A stretch of DNA of 64,000 bases. Source: Nymphaea colorata (Eukaryota; Streptophyta; Magnoliopsida; Nymphaeales; Nymphaeaceae). Under the pieces are notes generated by a model, which saw only the letters and a program-made list of their open reading frames with translations, was not told the DNA's origin and ran no database searches. Both the position numbers and the translations under genes were made by a program. Of this stretch, positions 1 through 12,651 are shown in pieces (within the stretch, counting starts at the first letter, position 1; each line of letters begins with the position of its first letter). The DNA lies in the NCBI RefSeq assembly GCF_008831285.2, contig NC_045138.2:36881115-36945114 (forward strand). The letters run 5' to 3'.

Positions 1-919
1 GCAATTTGGGGCTCGAAGATGGGAGTGGATTGTCCAATGTGCCATCCCATTCTCTCTAGGATACATGGAATAGTTATAGGATAAATTGACACTTTACACA
101 CTTGAAACTAATTTCAGGTTTGGACCAGTCCCTTACCCTCTATAGTCTATATCTTATCTATTATGACCATATGAAATCTGTTCATTTACTTCCTTAAATT
201 CTTAAGGGTATAAAAGACTTGTGCTGATAGATGTATAAAAGGAGTTTTCATGATTTTCTTTATCAAGAGCCTAGTTTCTGATTCCAAAGTGAATTTTTTT
301 TGAAGTTTTTCCTAACTGTTTGCAGAGTAAAGCATAAGGAGCAGTACTCGGGTTGTATTATACTGTTATGTAGTTTAAATTTTATGGACTAGTTTACTAT
401 AGTTGTTTAACATTATGGACTAGTAGCCATTCACTGGATATAAGTTCTATTTTTGTGCTCAATGTTGTTTAGTTTGTAAGGACTGTGAACTGCCATTCTT
501 GCTTACTCCAAATAGCTTGAGAAATCGATGTGGTGAATGGATTACTTATTGAAAAGCTCCTTAATTTTAAGGTATCATATATTTTGAGAAAAAGTTTGCT
601 GATGCTGTGGATTTATAGTATATGAATCCCAAAGTTATTTTCCCTTGAACCAGGCAAACTCTAAATGCTACATATGAACCCCAAGAAGCCAATGATTTAT
701 ACTGAAAAGGGCAGTTTGCTGGGCACATTTCCAAAAAAAAAAAAAAAAAGGATTGCTGAAGGTGGTATATGCTACTAATTTAATCCTGTTATTGATGCAT
801 TCATCATTACAAATCCAATGCCTAGGCAGGAAGATTGGAATCAGCATAATGAAGGAATCTCCATATGTAGAATTGACTACCTTTGTATACTAATATTTAT
901 TTTCCCCTTTCATTTGCAG
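1..919 (+). other. Probable last intron of a gene that enters from the left
   Basis: AT-rich DNA with stops in all frames lies upstream of a good 3' splice acceptor (pyrimidine tract then TTTGCAG ending at 919). It holds an A17 tract at 733-749. I could not recognise an earlier exon with confidence; an open stretch in the first 60 bases could be exon sequence but is too short to judge. Confidence 0.4.
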
Positions 920-1015
920 GTCAAGTTGGGAACCGTTGATCAAAGTGAAGCCCAAAATGAGTGGGTTATCAGGCCCTATATGAATACTGCTAAGAAGCAG
1001 AAAATTCTTGGATAG
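920..1015 (+). CDS. C-terminal exon of an unidentified protein (partial gene)
   Basis: After the acceptor at 919 an open frame in phase 0 encodes 31 residues, starting VKLGTVDQSEAQNEW and ending NTAKKQKILG before a TAG stop at 1013-1015. The piece is hydrophilic and lysine-rich at the end and looks like a genuine C-terminal tail because the acceptor is strong and the frame starts exactly at it. I do not recognise the family. The rest of the gene lies outside the window or in upstream sequence I could not resolve. It could also be a chance open frame after a chance acceptor. Confidence 0.4.
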   Translation, partial: VKLGTVDQSEAQNEWVIRPYMNTAKKQKILG

Positions 1016-3079
1016 CTGCTGCATCAGATTTTGATAAATGGCGTTTGGTTTTAGGCTAAGTTATTCTTTGTATCCTTGGTTCCTGTATTATAATGTAACC
1101 CAGCATGCATGAACGCTCACCAGGTACCACAATGGAGATTGTTCATTTTTGTTATTAGCTGGACTGCGCATGATTATCGAAAAAAAGGGGCTCCTAGCAA
1201 AAGATTTCACTGCTTAAGATGTCCAAAAGGAGTATGTCACTCTACGAAGTCTCAGATACAAACCCCTTCAGGAAGGAATTTTAGGCTTTTAGAACGGGAT
1301 CAGAATCAAATCAGCCTCCTTACAAAATTGTAGGGGATGTTAGAAAAGGAAAATCAGACACGTGTTACCGCTCATTTAATGATAATGTCAAAGCAGGTTT
1401 CGGAAATCGGTACATACACCTACTCTTAGATGTGTGTTTGCTGACAAACGACGACCCATATTGTTGCAATGCATAAAAAAGGTGAAGCTGAAGATATAGG
1501 TTCTTTTTCCCATTAATCTCTCCATGACACTTCGGAATCAACGTGGGCGAGGTTTTTGAACATTATTCTCTCTCCATTTTGCTGTAATATGTTCTTTCGT
1601 CTGTCTATAGATGAGGCAAATTCACCGTAGGAATTGTCGGAATATGACTTGGTGGGTGGACGACGGTTTATTACTTTTGTCTAGCGCCGTGTTTTGAGTG
1701 TGTGTTTTACTGTTCCATTTCATTGGACTATTTTTTTGAAAATCTTCAGATTCATAAGGGGATTGTCGCAAGGTATAAAGTTTGGTACAGCTGTGTAAGA
1801 TCGTAGGTTTGCAAGCTGAGAAAGAGGAGGATCCTGTGAGAAGATAATAGAGTCTACCCGCAAACTGCGTGTAACAAATAGTATACTGAAGAATGAGCGT
1901 CTACGGTTAGGAGATCACACACTCGAAGAGCTATTTATTTAACAGAAACAAAAACCTGTGTGCGAGATAAAATTGTCGGAAACAGAAGGTGCGAGGGTTG
2001 CTCGGGTAAGGGATATCCGAAAATGGAGTAGTTGATTGTTGCATCTGCTATCGCAAATGGCTGCCACATCCGAATACTTGTAGACAAGGGTGGAGTCAAA
2101 TTATGCTGAGGGGGGGGGGGGGGGGGGGTGGGGTAGAAGCTCGCCTAATTTGCCAAAAATTATATAAATACATATAAAACTATGGCTTTGGAGCAGTAAA
2201 ATGAAAATTTATATAGAAATGCCCCTTCTAACTTAACACCAGTTATCATGGACCTTCAGTCCATGGAGCGTGACAGTCCTTGCCGCTGCAAGCCCATGGT
2301 GCAATTGCATATGTAGATTGCTTGAAGAACTCCGAGTTTAAACAGCTTAAGAACACAGTACATCATGAATGAGAGAAGCGAGGAGACTGAAACTTCACTT
2401 ATAAGGGGACCCAGAGGTGCATATAAGAGTCCACCTGCCCAACACCCAAAGCAAGGAAATTTTCAACTACAAAAGATTACACTAATCAGTTGGAGGGTAT
2501 TCCCTTATACATGAAGAAGGCTACACAACTGGATAATTTTATATGCAAGAAAAGTAGACAAAAGCACAAATATAGGCGGTCTCTCATTCAAATCGTGCGT
2601 CGTCATTGGTGTCAACTGTTTTGAGGTATATCCAACTTCCTCTAGATATTACTGCTTCATTCTGAACTCATACTCCCTTGTCAGCTCTATTTTGTTTACC
2701 CCCGTTACTAGTTTTTTGCTCCACTACTTCTTGCAGGCTGTTGTCTACCAGTCACAATTCAATGGTGAAACAACAAAAACCTAGCCCCGTTACTGGACTA
2801 ATGTACTTTTAGTGACTTAGGGGGGATGTACTTGGGTAGCCGCTCTTGACAATCAATAGAAACAGAAGATAGGGACTCCTGATGCGTTCGCCATCGTGGT
2901 TGACGACCGTATAGAGGATTATATTACAAGAAATATGGAACAGCTAACAGTATAGTTCTCGTACAAAATTATGCAAGAGGCAGACTAGTGTCGACAATAC
3001 AAATAACGTCGTGAAGGACGTGCTTGGTCACGCACGCGTCTGAACATGAGAAGAATGAAGCTGCATGCATTTATCATCA
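1016..3079. other. Intergenic region, no gene recognised
   Basis: Presumed 3' UTR of the left-hand gene, then AT-rich DNA. A 74-codon open frame at 1109-1333 has no family resemblance. A long G tract sits at 2110-2128. The last few hundred bases before 3080 are the likely 3' UTR of the minus-strand glycosyltransferase gene. Confidence 0.5.
2110..2128. repeat. Homopolymer G tract (G19)
   Basis: Nineteen consecutive G, followed by T and four more G. Such a run is rare in AT-rich plant DNA and could form a G-quadruplex; its exact length is prone to sequencing error. Confidence 0.9.
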
Positions 3080-6000
3080 CTACGATGAATGGCAGACCAC
3101 GGAAGTGCATGATAGCTCCTCATCAATAACCCACAATCCCAATTGCCTGAGATGACCTTCAAGCACAGTTAGCTGCAGATCAGGAGACCAAAATATCATC
3201 TTCCTCCCATTAGCTAAATCATTCTTTTTTCCCTGATTGGGTGTTACTCTGTGAGCAATTTTCTCAACATCAATAGTTTTGATTGGTAGGCCACTCTCCT
3301 TCCGGAACCCCCCAATCAGTTGCGCAAAGGATAGCTTATTTAAAGACAATTTACCACCTATCACAGAATCTATTAGCTTGTGAAGAAGCTTGGACCCAGA
3401 ACTCTTGAAGAATGATAGCTCCAGATCGTTTGCAGTAGCGAAATCATACTTAGCATGAAAGGATTTGGAAAATTGGTCGCCAGTAGGAATCATATTTCCA
3501 CTGATCAGCCAAGCATTGTAACCTTTCTCAACGGACTTCTTTATCACATGGGCAGTAACCAGCACCTCCTTGCCCTGTTTTGATATTGCATTCCAAGAGC
3601 CTCTCTTGACATCTAGAACCAGTTTCTCAGTGTCAATAACTGGATGTCCCCTCCTAGCAAGATCATATAGAAAATTGTCACCATGACCTAGTACAATGTA
3701 GTTCTGTATATTCAGATTTTCAAAGTGGCATAGTAAATTCCTCGAGATTGCTTCTGCAACACCATACAAGCTCACAAAAATGACAGCCTTGTCTCTCTGC
3801 AGAGAATGAAGGAGAGAGCTCAGGTCATTGAGGGTCTTCACAATTCTTCCCGGAATTACTTGATTGAAGCAGTAACCATACCACTTGAGAGATCTCAAAG
3901 GCTTAATGTCCCACAAGTCCACGTCCAGGCTGCCATTAACTATCAGTTTAGAGTCAGGTCCAGCTCTTGTTCTATAGTTTACACCAGCTTCTCTGTGAGA
4001 TACACTAAGAGCTCGCTCTCTCAAGAAATTGCTGTACATATTGTAGTAACCTCGGCTATGAACAAACTTAACGAACCATGGAGTCCAAATTTTGTAACCT
4101 ATACTCCGATGCCACCTTGTTGTTACCATACCCTCCAGAATTGGCTGGATATTTTTCATCTTATGCATGTCATACCACAGGCGGAACTCCTTCCATGGTT
4201 TAGGGAAGAGAAGCTGTCCCCAGGTTCCAACCAGCTGGTATAATATTATGTGCTCTTCATCATCCAAGTGCACTTTGTTTCCACGTATGCCTGGCCTCAG
4301 TGAAGTAAGAGCAGTTCAACGGTCAAGCAAAAAGATAATTCATGAAGTATAAATACAGAAAAATAATTAACAATGTATCTTAACATGGGTCTAATATCAG
4401 AGCTGATTATGAAACCATTTCATCGAATTGATTGAAGATTATTAAGGTGCTATATGTAAAGTTAAGCTTTCAAAAAATAGATGACACCTTAGTTAAAAAG
4501 GAAGTTTACATATGAGACTTTGTAAACTATCAATCAAATTATATTGCTAATTAAATTTGTTTACTTGTGGAATGTATCCAATTAATCTTCATTTTTTATG
4601 GTCGAAATAGTTATTCCTTGTTTGATGTTCGAGATAAACAAAATAACGAGGACATAAGGAATGAAATACACCATAATATTTGGATACGATTTATTCTGGT
4701 GAAAAGTTTTTCTTGCGGTTGAAATGCACCTGAGAATTCTTTTGGTACGAGAGGCCGTATAGGCGTCCGGCCTATCGCTTGAATTTTATAATAAAAAACC
4801 ATTGTAAAGATAGTTTCATTAAGGAATGCCAAATAGGGAGACACACTTACATTTGAATGTTCAGCAAGAAAATTTTGATGTTCTTACGTTTTAAGAATAT
4901 TTTGATGTTTAGTAATAAAAAACCAATGTTCTGATGTTTTAAGAATATGTTGGTGTTTATCAACTTGAATTTGACATGAAAAATAAGTTAATTGAAATTC
5001 TTTTCAAATTTAGGCATGGTTTTTTAAGTAAAACTTTCCTAGTCTTTGTTGGTCTCACATGATCCTGTGTGAGACTTGAAATTTGAAATATCAAGCATTT
5101 TTTGTTTCATTATATAATTGTAAATATTTGTTAAATTTTATTTTAAATAAACGAATAATCCAATGCAGCCGATACATATAGGCTGGAACATGAGACTGAC
5201 AAATCAAAATTTCTGAAAAACTTAAATTCTTCATCAATTTAGTCTCCAGTATACTTTGAAAATAAAAACAGGGAAGTAGACAATGAATAACTAAAAACAC
5301 CAATTGAATTTTGAAATACGGGACCAAGAATAAACCAAGAAATTAAAACTTAAATGCTTATAGTCAAATATGCATGCCTGACGCATAACCAACGCACGGA
5401 AAGGTTGGGACAGAAAAATCAATTCCGAGGAAATGAAATCCCTGAAAAGGCGAGGACATGACAATAAATCGAAGAAAGAAAAGTCCGAGAGTTTGAATAA
5501 AAGGCGGCGGGAACAACTTCTCACCGGCGACGAATGCCGGGCGTTGCAGAGACGCGCCATAGATCGAAGGACTGTAATTCGACGACTCGTAGTAGTAAGT
5601 TGCGATCAGCCTCCTGAGGTATCGATAATAGAGGGGCGAGAGCTCCAGATCGTCCTCGACCACGAACGCGAATTCGTCGTCTGAGCTCGGCCACCATGCC
5701 TCCAGCCACTGCGCCGGCAGCCCGACGTTCCCCGTCCGGTAATGCACCAGTTTCTCCCCGAACCGCCACTCGAACCCGTCCACGAAGCTGAGCATCTTCC
5801 TCGCGGCCTCCAGCCTCTGATCCATGCTGTTCCCGGCGCCGGCGTCGGCCTTGAAGTGATCGACGAAAACGTGAAGATCAACGCGGTCGCCGTCATAATC
5901 CGCCTCCGCCAGGGATCGAAGGCAACGGATGAGGGAATCGAGCCGATTGTAGGCGAGCACCTTCACGATGAATCTGAAGCTGGAGCTGATGAGAGGCCTC

Positions 6001-6206
6001 GCGTTTAGGGCTCGAGCGGGGCTAGGGGTGGCGAAGAGTGGCATTCTCCGTTCGGGTTCTGATGGTGGAAAGAAGGAAGGATTGAGGTCCGCACGGTGCA
6101 GAGATACGGAAAAGAAGGAGAAGAAGACGATGATGAGGATGAGGAACAGGAGGAGCGGACCAGCGTTTGTCCGCACCTTTGTGGCGGTGGCGGAGCGACG
6201 GAGCAT
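3080..6206 (-). CDS. Golgi-type glycosyltransferase family protein, tandem copy A (At5g12260/At5g60700-like)
   Basis: Two exons, 5525-6206 and 3080-4290, join in phase 1 inside a Gly codon (FVA-G) to give 630 residues; the 1234-bp intron has GT and AG ends. The protein is a predicted type II membrane protein: short cytosolic tail starting MLRRSATATK, one transmembrane segment at about residues 17-36, a Pro/Ser stem, then a nucleotide-sugar transferase domain from about residue 78 (FRFIVKVLAYNRLDSL). EDDLELSP at 184-191 resembles the EDDLE metal and sugar-nucleotide site of GnT-I-type enzymes. The second exon (about 400 residues) begins after KVHLDDEEHI and contains WGQLLFPKPWKEFRLWYD. Substrate is unknown. 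The start was chosen because MLRR is shared with copy B, although the frame stays open upstream to 6512. The neighbour at 9605-12651 is a paralog in the same orientation. I am sure of the family relation between the two copies, less sure of the enzymatic role. Confidence 0.82.
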
Positions 6207-9200
6207 CGTCTTCGCTCTACGGAAGCGAAGATGTACGGGCAGAACCGAGGAAAAGAATAGCCGGTTCGCTAATCGTAGCGGCCGGTGCTCCAAGATGGAT
6301 AGCAAACGCGGTTGATGGCGTGATTCCTTGTTGCATCTGCCAGAAACAGCTCTACCATAGATTGCAGCCACTTCGTCCTTGGAGCCGATCTCCTCCTCGG
6401 CCAACTGTTGCGAATCGTCGATGGAAAGGTCAAAGGAAGTAAAAATTAGCAACCTGCTGTGATGCGTCTGCAATTGTGATCGATAAATTATTAACACAGC
6501 AGATTGTGACATAATAACTTATGCTTAAACAAGTTGTTCAAGTGTTTAGTCTTATCAGTAGAAGTTTGTGTAGAATTCAATCTCTTATGAAAGACTTGCA
6601 ACTGTAACTATAACCAAAGGAAGAAGGAACCATGCGGCAAATCGGAGAACAGATATAAGTCAATTTTTAATAAAAAAATGTGTAAAACTTACCTTCTTGG
6701 AATCTCAAGCTTATAATCCCTCATTTTATGTCAATGTCAAAAAGTACGTTTTTTTGAAAAAAACAACAAAAATACGTGATAAATTTAACTAGCCATTTAA
6801 AACAACAAAGTGCATTAAAAAGCGCATTATCAACATGTTTTTTTGCTTTTTTTCAGTTTTTTATTTTTTAATGTCAAACAGTTTTTTTATATTTTTTAAT
6901 TTTTTGAAAATATACTTATTTTTAGATGTTTGTGTTATTAGTTTCTCACTTATTTAACCCTTTTCTCTATTTTTAATTTTTAAAATTTTTTAAAAATTTT
7001 ACCATATTTTTTTAAACTCTGTTGTATGTATATACTTGAGAAAAACTTCACCATTTAAAACTCCAAAACATTATTTGTGACAATGGTCAACAATAATAAA
7101 CTATAGATAGTATATCATGTTTTCTATAATTGATTGTGCCTACCATTTACCTTTTCTTTTTCCAGTTTTCCCGTAAATTCAGCTTAATACATGTGATTTA
7201 CAGGATTTGTTTAGTGAAGATTGTTTTCAATCCCTGAGATTGAATGTGTATCAAGACCTTTTTCGTGAACTAAGAATGATAGCTTGAATACAAAATTTTC
7301 TGGTTTCAAATAATCTGTTTCTTCGACCAATAAGCATACATAAATAGTTAATTTGTAGAATTTAAACCAAATTCTGCCAAATTGGCCTACGCCTCCTCTG
7401 GCCAACGCAATTGACATATATATATATATATATATATTGAAATCAGTCGACTAACGTCCATTGCCAGATGGGTAAATTTAAATTTTGCGATGCTACAAAG
7501 AGTCACAAATGATACATTCCACAATAGTAAATCATTGGCGACGTTTTGTAGCCACAGAATGCATTATTTCCAAGAGTGAAAAAATGATATGATCAAAAAA
7601 TGCCCCTGCTGACTATATGGAAGACTCCCCTATACAAGCAAAAAATGATATAGTAAAAAAATACCTTATAAAATGGCTGAAATACCCCTTCGGTTTTAAA
7701 CTGTGGGAACATGGTATTCTGTATTACGGCATAAAATATAAATCGTTCAAAAAGGTATGGTTTGATTCACAAATTAAGGAGCCAATTGAAATCCTTATAC
7801 TGGAAATTTGAGTACGTTGAGATTTTCTATTTAATAACTCCAATTTAAAATGATTCTCAGGTTTTGTTAGTTCAAGATTGCGTGGGAATCACAAAAAAGA
7901 AAGAAAGGAAGAAAGAAACTGCCGTCCAAGTTTGCACGAAATTGATTTTGGAGATTGGACGTGTGCTTACGCTTCACGATAAACTGCTTTCAAGGAACTT
8001 GCGGAAAGATAATAAAAAGTTTGGTGACCATACAACATACTAAAAAAAAATTATACAAGATACAATTAATTTTTTCCATGGTTTATTCTAAAAAATCATA
8101 AATATGAAATCTAAATATTATAAAGAAGGATAAAGGCACCGCCGGTGGTGAGCAAGCGATAAAGGAGAAATGTAAAGATTGTCATGTTGAATACTCTAAA
8201 TCAAATCTCAACACATTGTCATCGTCTTGGCTGAGTGTTTCCACAGTATTTCCTCCTCAAGCTTAGTGCTCTGGACTTGCCTTCAGTTTCTTTCTGAAAA
8301 GAAAATTGATAAAACAAGGATGTTTGGCTTGATTTGGGTAGTCATATGATACCATTTCAAGTGAAGCATAGGAAAAACATGATACTTAGAACTGACAAAC
8401 ACAATAGTCGTGAATAAGACTAAATCAATTCTAGTGCCTGATGCACAGTTTTTTTATATTTAATCACATTTTTTTGTAGAATAAAGGTGCGAAAAGGCTA
8501 TCCCAACCGGGAGAGAGAGAGAAAAAAAATATGGGGGGAAGAGGAGGGACAACAACTGGTCTACTTAGCTTTTATAATGACACTCCTAATCTCAAATTCA
8601 ATATTCCCCAACATCATCAAAATTCCACCCCCTACGATTTAAATCCAGAACAGGGCTACAACACACCACTCAACCCAACATTCCCTGTTAGTTTAATGGC
8701 AAGTAATGGTCACATTTGCAGTCATAAGGACATAAGCAGCGATCAGGAAGATAGAAGTCGAAAAATATTGCTAAAGGCTAATAAGGACAATATTAAACTT
8801 CATTTGAAATCTGAAGGGTGTTTGAATCCAATGAAATCAAATAACAACTTGAGCTACCACAAAATATTGGCGCCTTGATCATTATTTTAATATTATTATT
8901 ACTGTTATTATTATTATTATTATTATTTTATCTTCTTCTTATTCTTCATTGCCACAGACCATAAAAAGGAAAATCAAACACCTAAACTCTCATGAGAGCA
9001 GACATAAAGCCTATAGATCCTCTACGAACATATTGTCGCTTGTTCATGTTGAAATGCTCCCGTGAGCGAGCTCTGCCTGACAAACAGTCCTAGAGCAAAA
9101 AATATAAGTTGCAATATTAATTCAATTTCCTCAGCAATTTAACAGCAAATACATCGGAAAAAGGCTTTCATCATTCTTGAATGTGCCTATTCCTGTTTAA

Positions 9201-9604
9201 GTGAAAAAAGAACATGGATAATGCACTTCAAGGAAGGACAAGTTAGGGCTCTTCTTTTTCCCCCCACTCTTAGTGGACATGTACACAATAAATCGTTCCA
9301 AAGATGCTGAACGGCCAAATATCTGATTCAGCAAGAATTTTGATAAAAACGGCTGCTGCTTATTCATCTTCATTAACAAATGCGAAGCTTCTTTCTTTCG
9401 GGCAGAACTGCAGCTGGAGTTAGGCTGACCAGCTCGAAAAATCAACCTGAAGGGATTGCAAAATACACGATCAAGCATCTATGAGTTTACGCAGAGAAAT
9501 TTCAACATCCAGAGCCATTCTTGGCCGTGCTGCCCGTGAATTGTCATAATATAGACCAAATAATTTTACCAGCGGAGGATCCACCTGTATGCTTCTTGCC
9601 GTTC
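6207..9604. other. Intergenic region between the two glycosyltransferase paralogs
   Basis: Promoter side of copy A and 3' side of copy B. Very AT-rich, with T-runs around 6830-7010, an (AT)11 tract at 7416-7437 and an interrupted (ATT)n tract at about 8883-8931. A 115-codon open frame at 8531-8878 (Asn/His/Lys-rich) and a 93-codon minus-strand frame at 9197-9478 match no family I know and may be chance. No transposon ends recognised. Confidence 0.5.
8883..8931. repeat. Interrupted (ATT)n microsatellite
   Basis: A run of ATT/TTA trinucleotides with one ACTG interruption, directly downstream of an unassigned open frame. Confidence 0.8.
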
Positions 9605-12600
9605 TTATGATGGATGGCACACCACAGAAGTACACGATAGTTCCTCATCAATAGCCCACAAGCCCAAATTTTGGAGACGACCTTTGAGAAGATTCAAATT
9701 CATATCCGCAGCCCAAAATACCATCTTCTGCCCAACACCCAAACTGGATTGCTTTTCATCATTCGGTGTTACTGCATAAGCAATTTTTGAGATATCGATA
9801 GTTTGCATTGGAAGTTTATTTTCTTGGGAGAATCTAGCGGCCAACTGCCCAAAATATGGAGTACTAGAAGGCCATTTGCCATCCTTCAAGGAAGGTGATG
9901 ATGTTAGCTTAATGATAAAATTCTCATCCATGAAGATTGATGCTGAACTCCGGAAGAATGATAGCTCCAATTCATTTGCAGTAGCAAATTCATGCATTTC
10001 TTGAGTGAAGTTACAAAATATATTGCTGGTAGGAATCATATTTCCACTGACCAGCCAAGCATTGTAACCCATCACAATAGACTTCCTTATCACGTAAGCT
10101 GTAGCCACAATCTCCTTACTCCGTCCAGTTGTTGAACTCCAAGAACTTTTCAAGACATGCTTTCTGAGGTCTTGAACCAGCTCCTCTGTATCAATAACGG
10201 CATGCCCTCTCCTATTAAGTTCATGAAGAAATTCGCTGCCCTGTCCTAATATCACATAGTTATGGATGTCTAGACTTTCAAAGTGGCACAATAAATTCCT
10301 TAAGGATGCTTCGGCAACTCCATACAAACTCAGAATAATCAGAGTCTTGTCTCTATGCAGAGAGTGAAGAAGGGGACCCAATTCGTCAAGGGTCTTTACA
10401 ATTCTTCCTGGAATCACTTCTCTGAAGCAAAAATCAAACCACTTTAGAGAGCTTAAAGGCTGCATGCTCCACAGGTTCACGTCCAGACTGCTGCTGTTTA
10501 TCAGTTGTGAATCTGGTCCAACTTTTCTTCCATAATTTACACCAGCTTCTCTGTGAGAAACACTGAGAGCTCTTTCTTGCAAAAGGTTGGTGTATATGTT
10601 GTAGTAACCACGAGTATGGATGAACTTAATGAACCATGGAGTCCATATTCTTTCACCCATCCGCTTATACCATCCAGTTGTTACCATGCCCATCAGTATT
10701 GGCTGAATATTTTTCAACTTGTGTGTGTCATACCACAGTCGGAATTCTTTCCATGGTTTAGGAAAGAGAAGCTGCCCCCATGTTCCAACAATCTGGTATA
10801 AGAAAATATGAGTGTCATCATCCAACTGCAGTTTGTTCCCATGTTTTCCTGATTACAGTAGACCAATATGAGATTGGTAATCAACGAACAAGTTTAATCA
10901 AATAAAATTTCATCTACCAACCAATAGAAGCAACTAAATAAGAAAAGAATGACAATAGACAAAGCTTCCACCATCATTTCTTGAGATGCAGTAAGGAATA
11001 GAATGCAGAATATCAGAAGAGATGTAAAAAATAAGAACAAGTTAGAAAAAAGAAAAGAAAAAATGAAAGAATAAAGCTAACCCAAAGCATGATATGCTGG
11101 TATCAAGGATGTAAACTTCTATTACAGACTTTCAATTTTCCTAATGCAAACAATGACAGGTGATCATCATCAGACAATCTGCAAATCTGGAGCAGAGTCA
11201 TGATTTATAATCATGTACGCACGCTTATGAGCTATAAGGTATGACAATATACACCTGTGTCCAAATCGTTGTAAGAGGGACTATCAGGATGGGCTGTTTA
11301 GGGACTGAATCATGAAGAGGATAGGCTATGGAAATGATGAAGACAGCTGCCATTGTCCAGGTGGCCTATTACATAACTCCTGAGGTACATTATTGCGAAG
11401 TACGCCCTGATCATTATTTAGGCACTTTTGCTACAGAAAAGCAATCAGAAAACAATCAGAGAGACTTTGTGAAAGCTGACAGGTGCTTCAACCCATCTTT
11501 CTTCTGCCGACATTCTAACCACCAAACTAAATCGAGTTCTTATAGTCTCCGATCAGCCAATTTATTCAAATCAATCTCCAACTAAGATAACTTCAGGGTA
11601 ATAAATATATACGACAATGGAGAAGGAGAGTAGTGCACAGATTCTCAAAGTATTATTGCAATTGACAATTACAACGAAGCAAGTAAAGTCATTTTTCCTT
11701 CAAGTGACTAAACAAGAAGTCCGAGTAAATCATATACTCTTGAGAGATTAAAATTCATGTAAAAAAAATGTCGATTGAATTCTCAAATGACATCCAATGA
11801 TAAGCATAAAAGAAACAAATAAACGTAATCAGCAAATCGAACAATGACACGCATATTTGGTATTAAAAAGGTAGTGCTGCTCTTTTTGTTATTTTTAGTT
11901 GTTTTGCCGTCTATTCATGTTCTTCGAATCAAATAAAAAAAGGAAAATAAGAAGGGTGGAGAAAAGAACTGTTACCAGCGACAAATCTCGGTCGTTGCAG
12001 AGACGCGCCGTAGATGGAAGGATTGAAATTCGACCTGTCGTAATAGTAAGCAGCGATCAACTTCTTGAGATACCTATAGTAGACCGGCGAGAGCTCCAGA
12101 TCGTCCTCCACGACGAACGCGAATTCGTCATCCGAGCTCGGCCACCAGGCCTCTAGCCACTGCGCCTGCAGCCCGACGTTACCTGTCCGATAGTGAACCA
12201 ATTTGCCCCCGAACTTCCACTCGAACCCATCGACGAAGCCGAGCATCCGCCTCGCGTCCTCAAGCCTCTGATCCAACGCCCCAGAGTCATTCCCCGCGTC
12301 GGAGGCCCTGAAATGGTCGAGAAAGACGTGGAGATCGACGCGGTCGCCATCGTAATCGGCATTCGCGAGGGATCGGAGGCAGCGGGCAAGGGAATCAAGA
12401 CGATCATAGGCGAGCACCTTCACAATGAATCTGAAATTAGAAGTAGAGTTAGAGGGCTGGCTTCGACAGGAGCTAGGGTTTCCTAACACTAAGGTTTTCT
12501 GGTCAGACTCGGGAGGTCGAAGGAATGAGAGGCGGAAGTCCGGCCGGTGTAGAGAAAAGAGGGAGAGGAATACGACGGCAAGAAGCAAAAGAAAAGGAAG

Positions 12601-12651
12601 AGCGTTTCTCGCCGGCGGCATGGCCTTGGCAGAAGGGGAGCGGCGGAGCAT
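9605..12651 (-). CDS. Golgi-type glycosyltransferase family protein, tandem copy B (At5g12260/At5g60700-like)
   Basis: Exons 11976-12651 and 9605-10848 join in phase 1 inside the same Gly codon as in copy A, giving 639 residues; the intron is 1127 bp. Tail MLRRSPSAKA, hydrophobic segment at about residues 19-34, transferase domain from about residue 73 (FRFIVKVLAYDRLDSL), metal/sugar-nucleotide motif EDDLELSP at 182-189, then the C-terminal half beginning KHGNKLQLDDDTHIFLYQ and ending DEELSCTSVVCHPS. Copy B is 9 residues longer than copy A, mainly from small insertions in the second exon. An in-frame ATG at 12735 would add 28 residues, but the conserved MLRR start is preferred. It lies in tandem with copy A, pointing to an old local duplication; the introns show no obvious similarity. 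Predicted Golgi type II transferase; acceptor and donor sugar cannot be told. Confidence 0.83.

Noticed and set aside
5742-6442. Plus-strand open frames opposite glycosyltransferase exon 1
   Set aside because: They are antisense shadows of a GC-rich coding exon; the minus-strand frame is conserved in the paralog.
8531-8878. 115-codon open frame
   Set aside because: Not recognised; Asn/His/Lys-rich, next to an ATT repeat, no splice partners. Not strong enough to call a gene.
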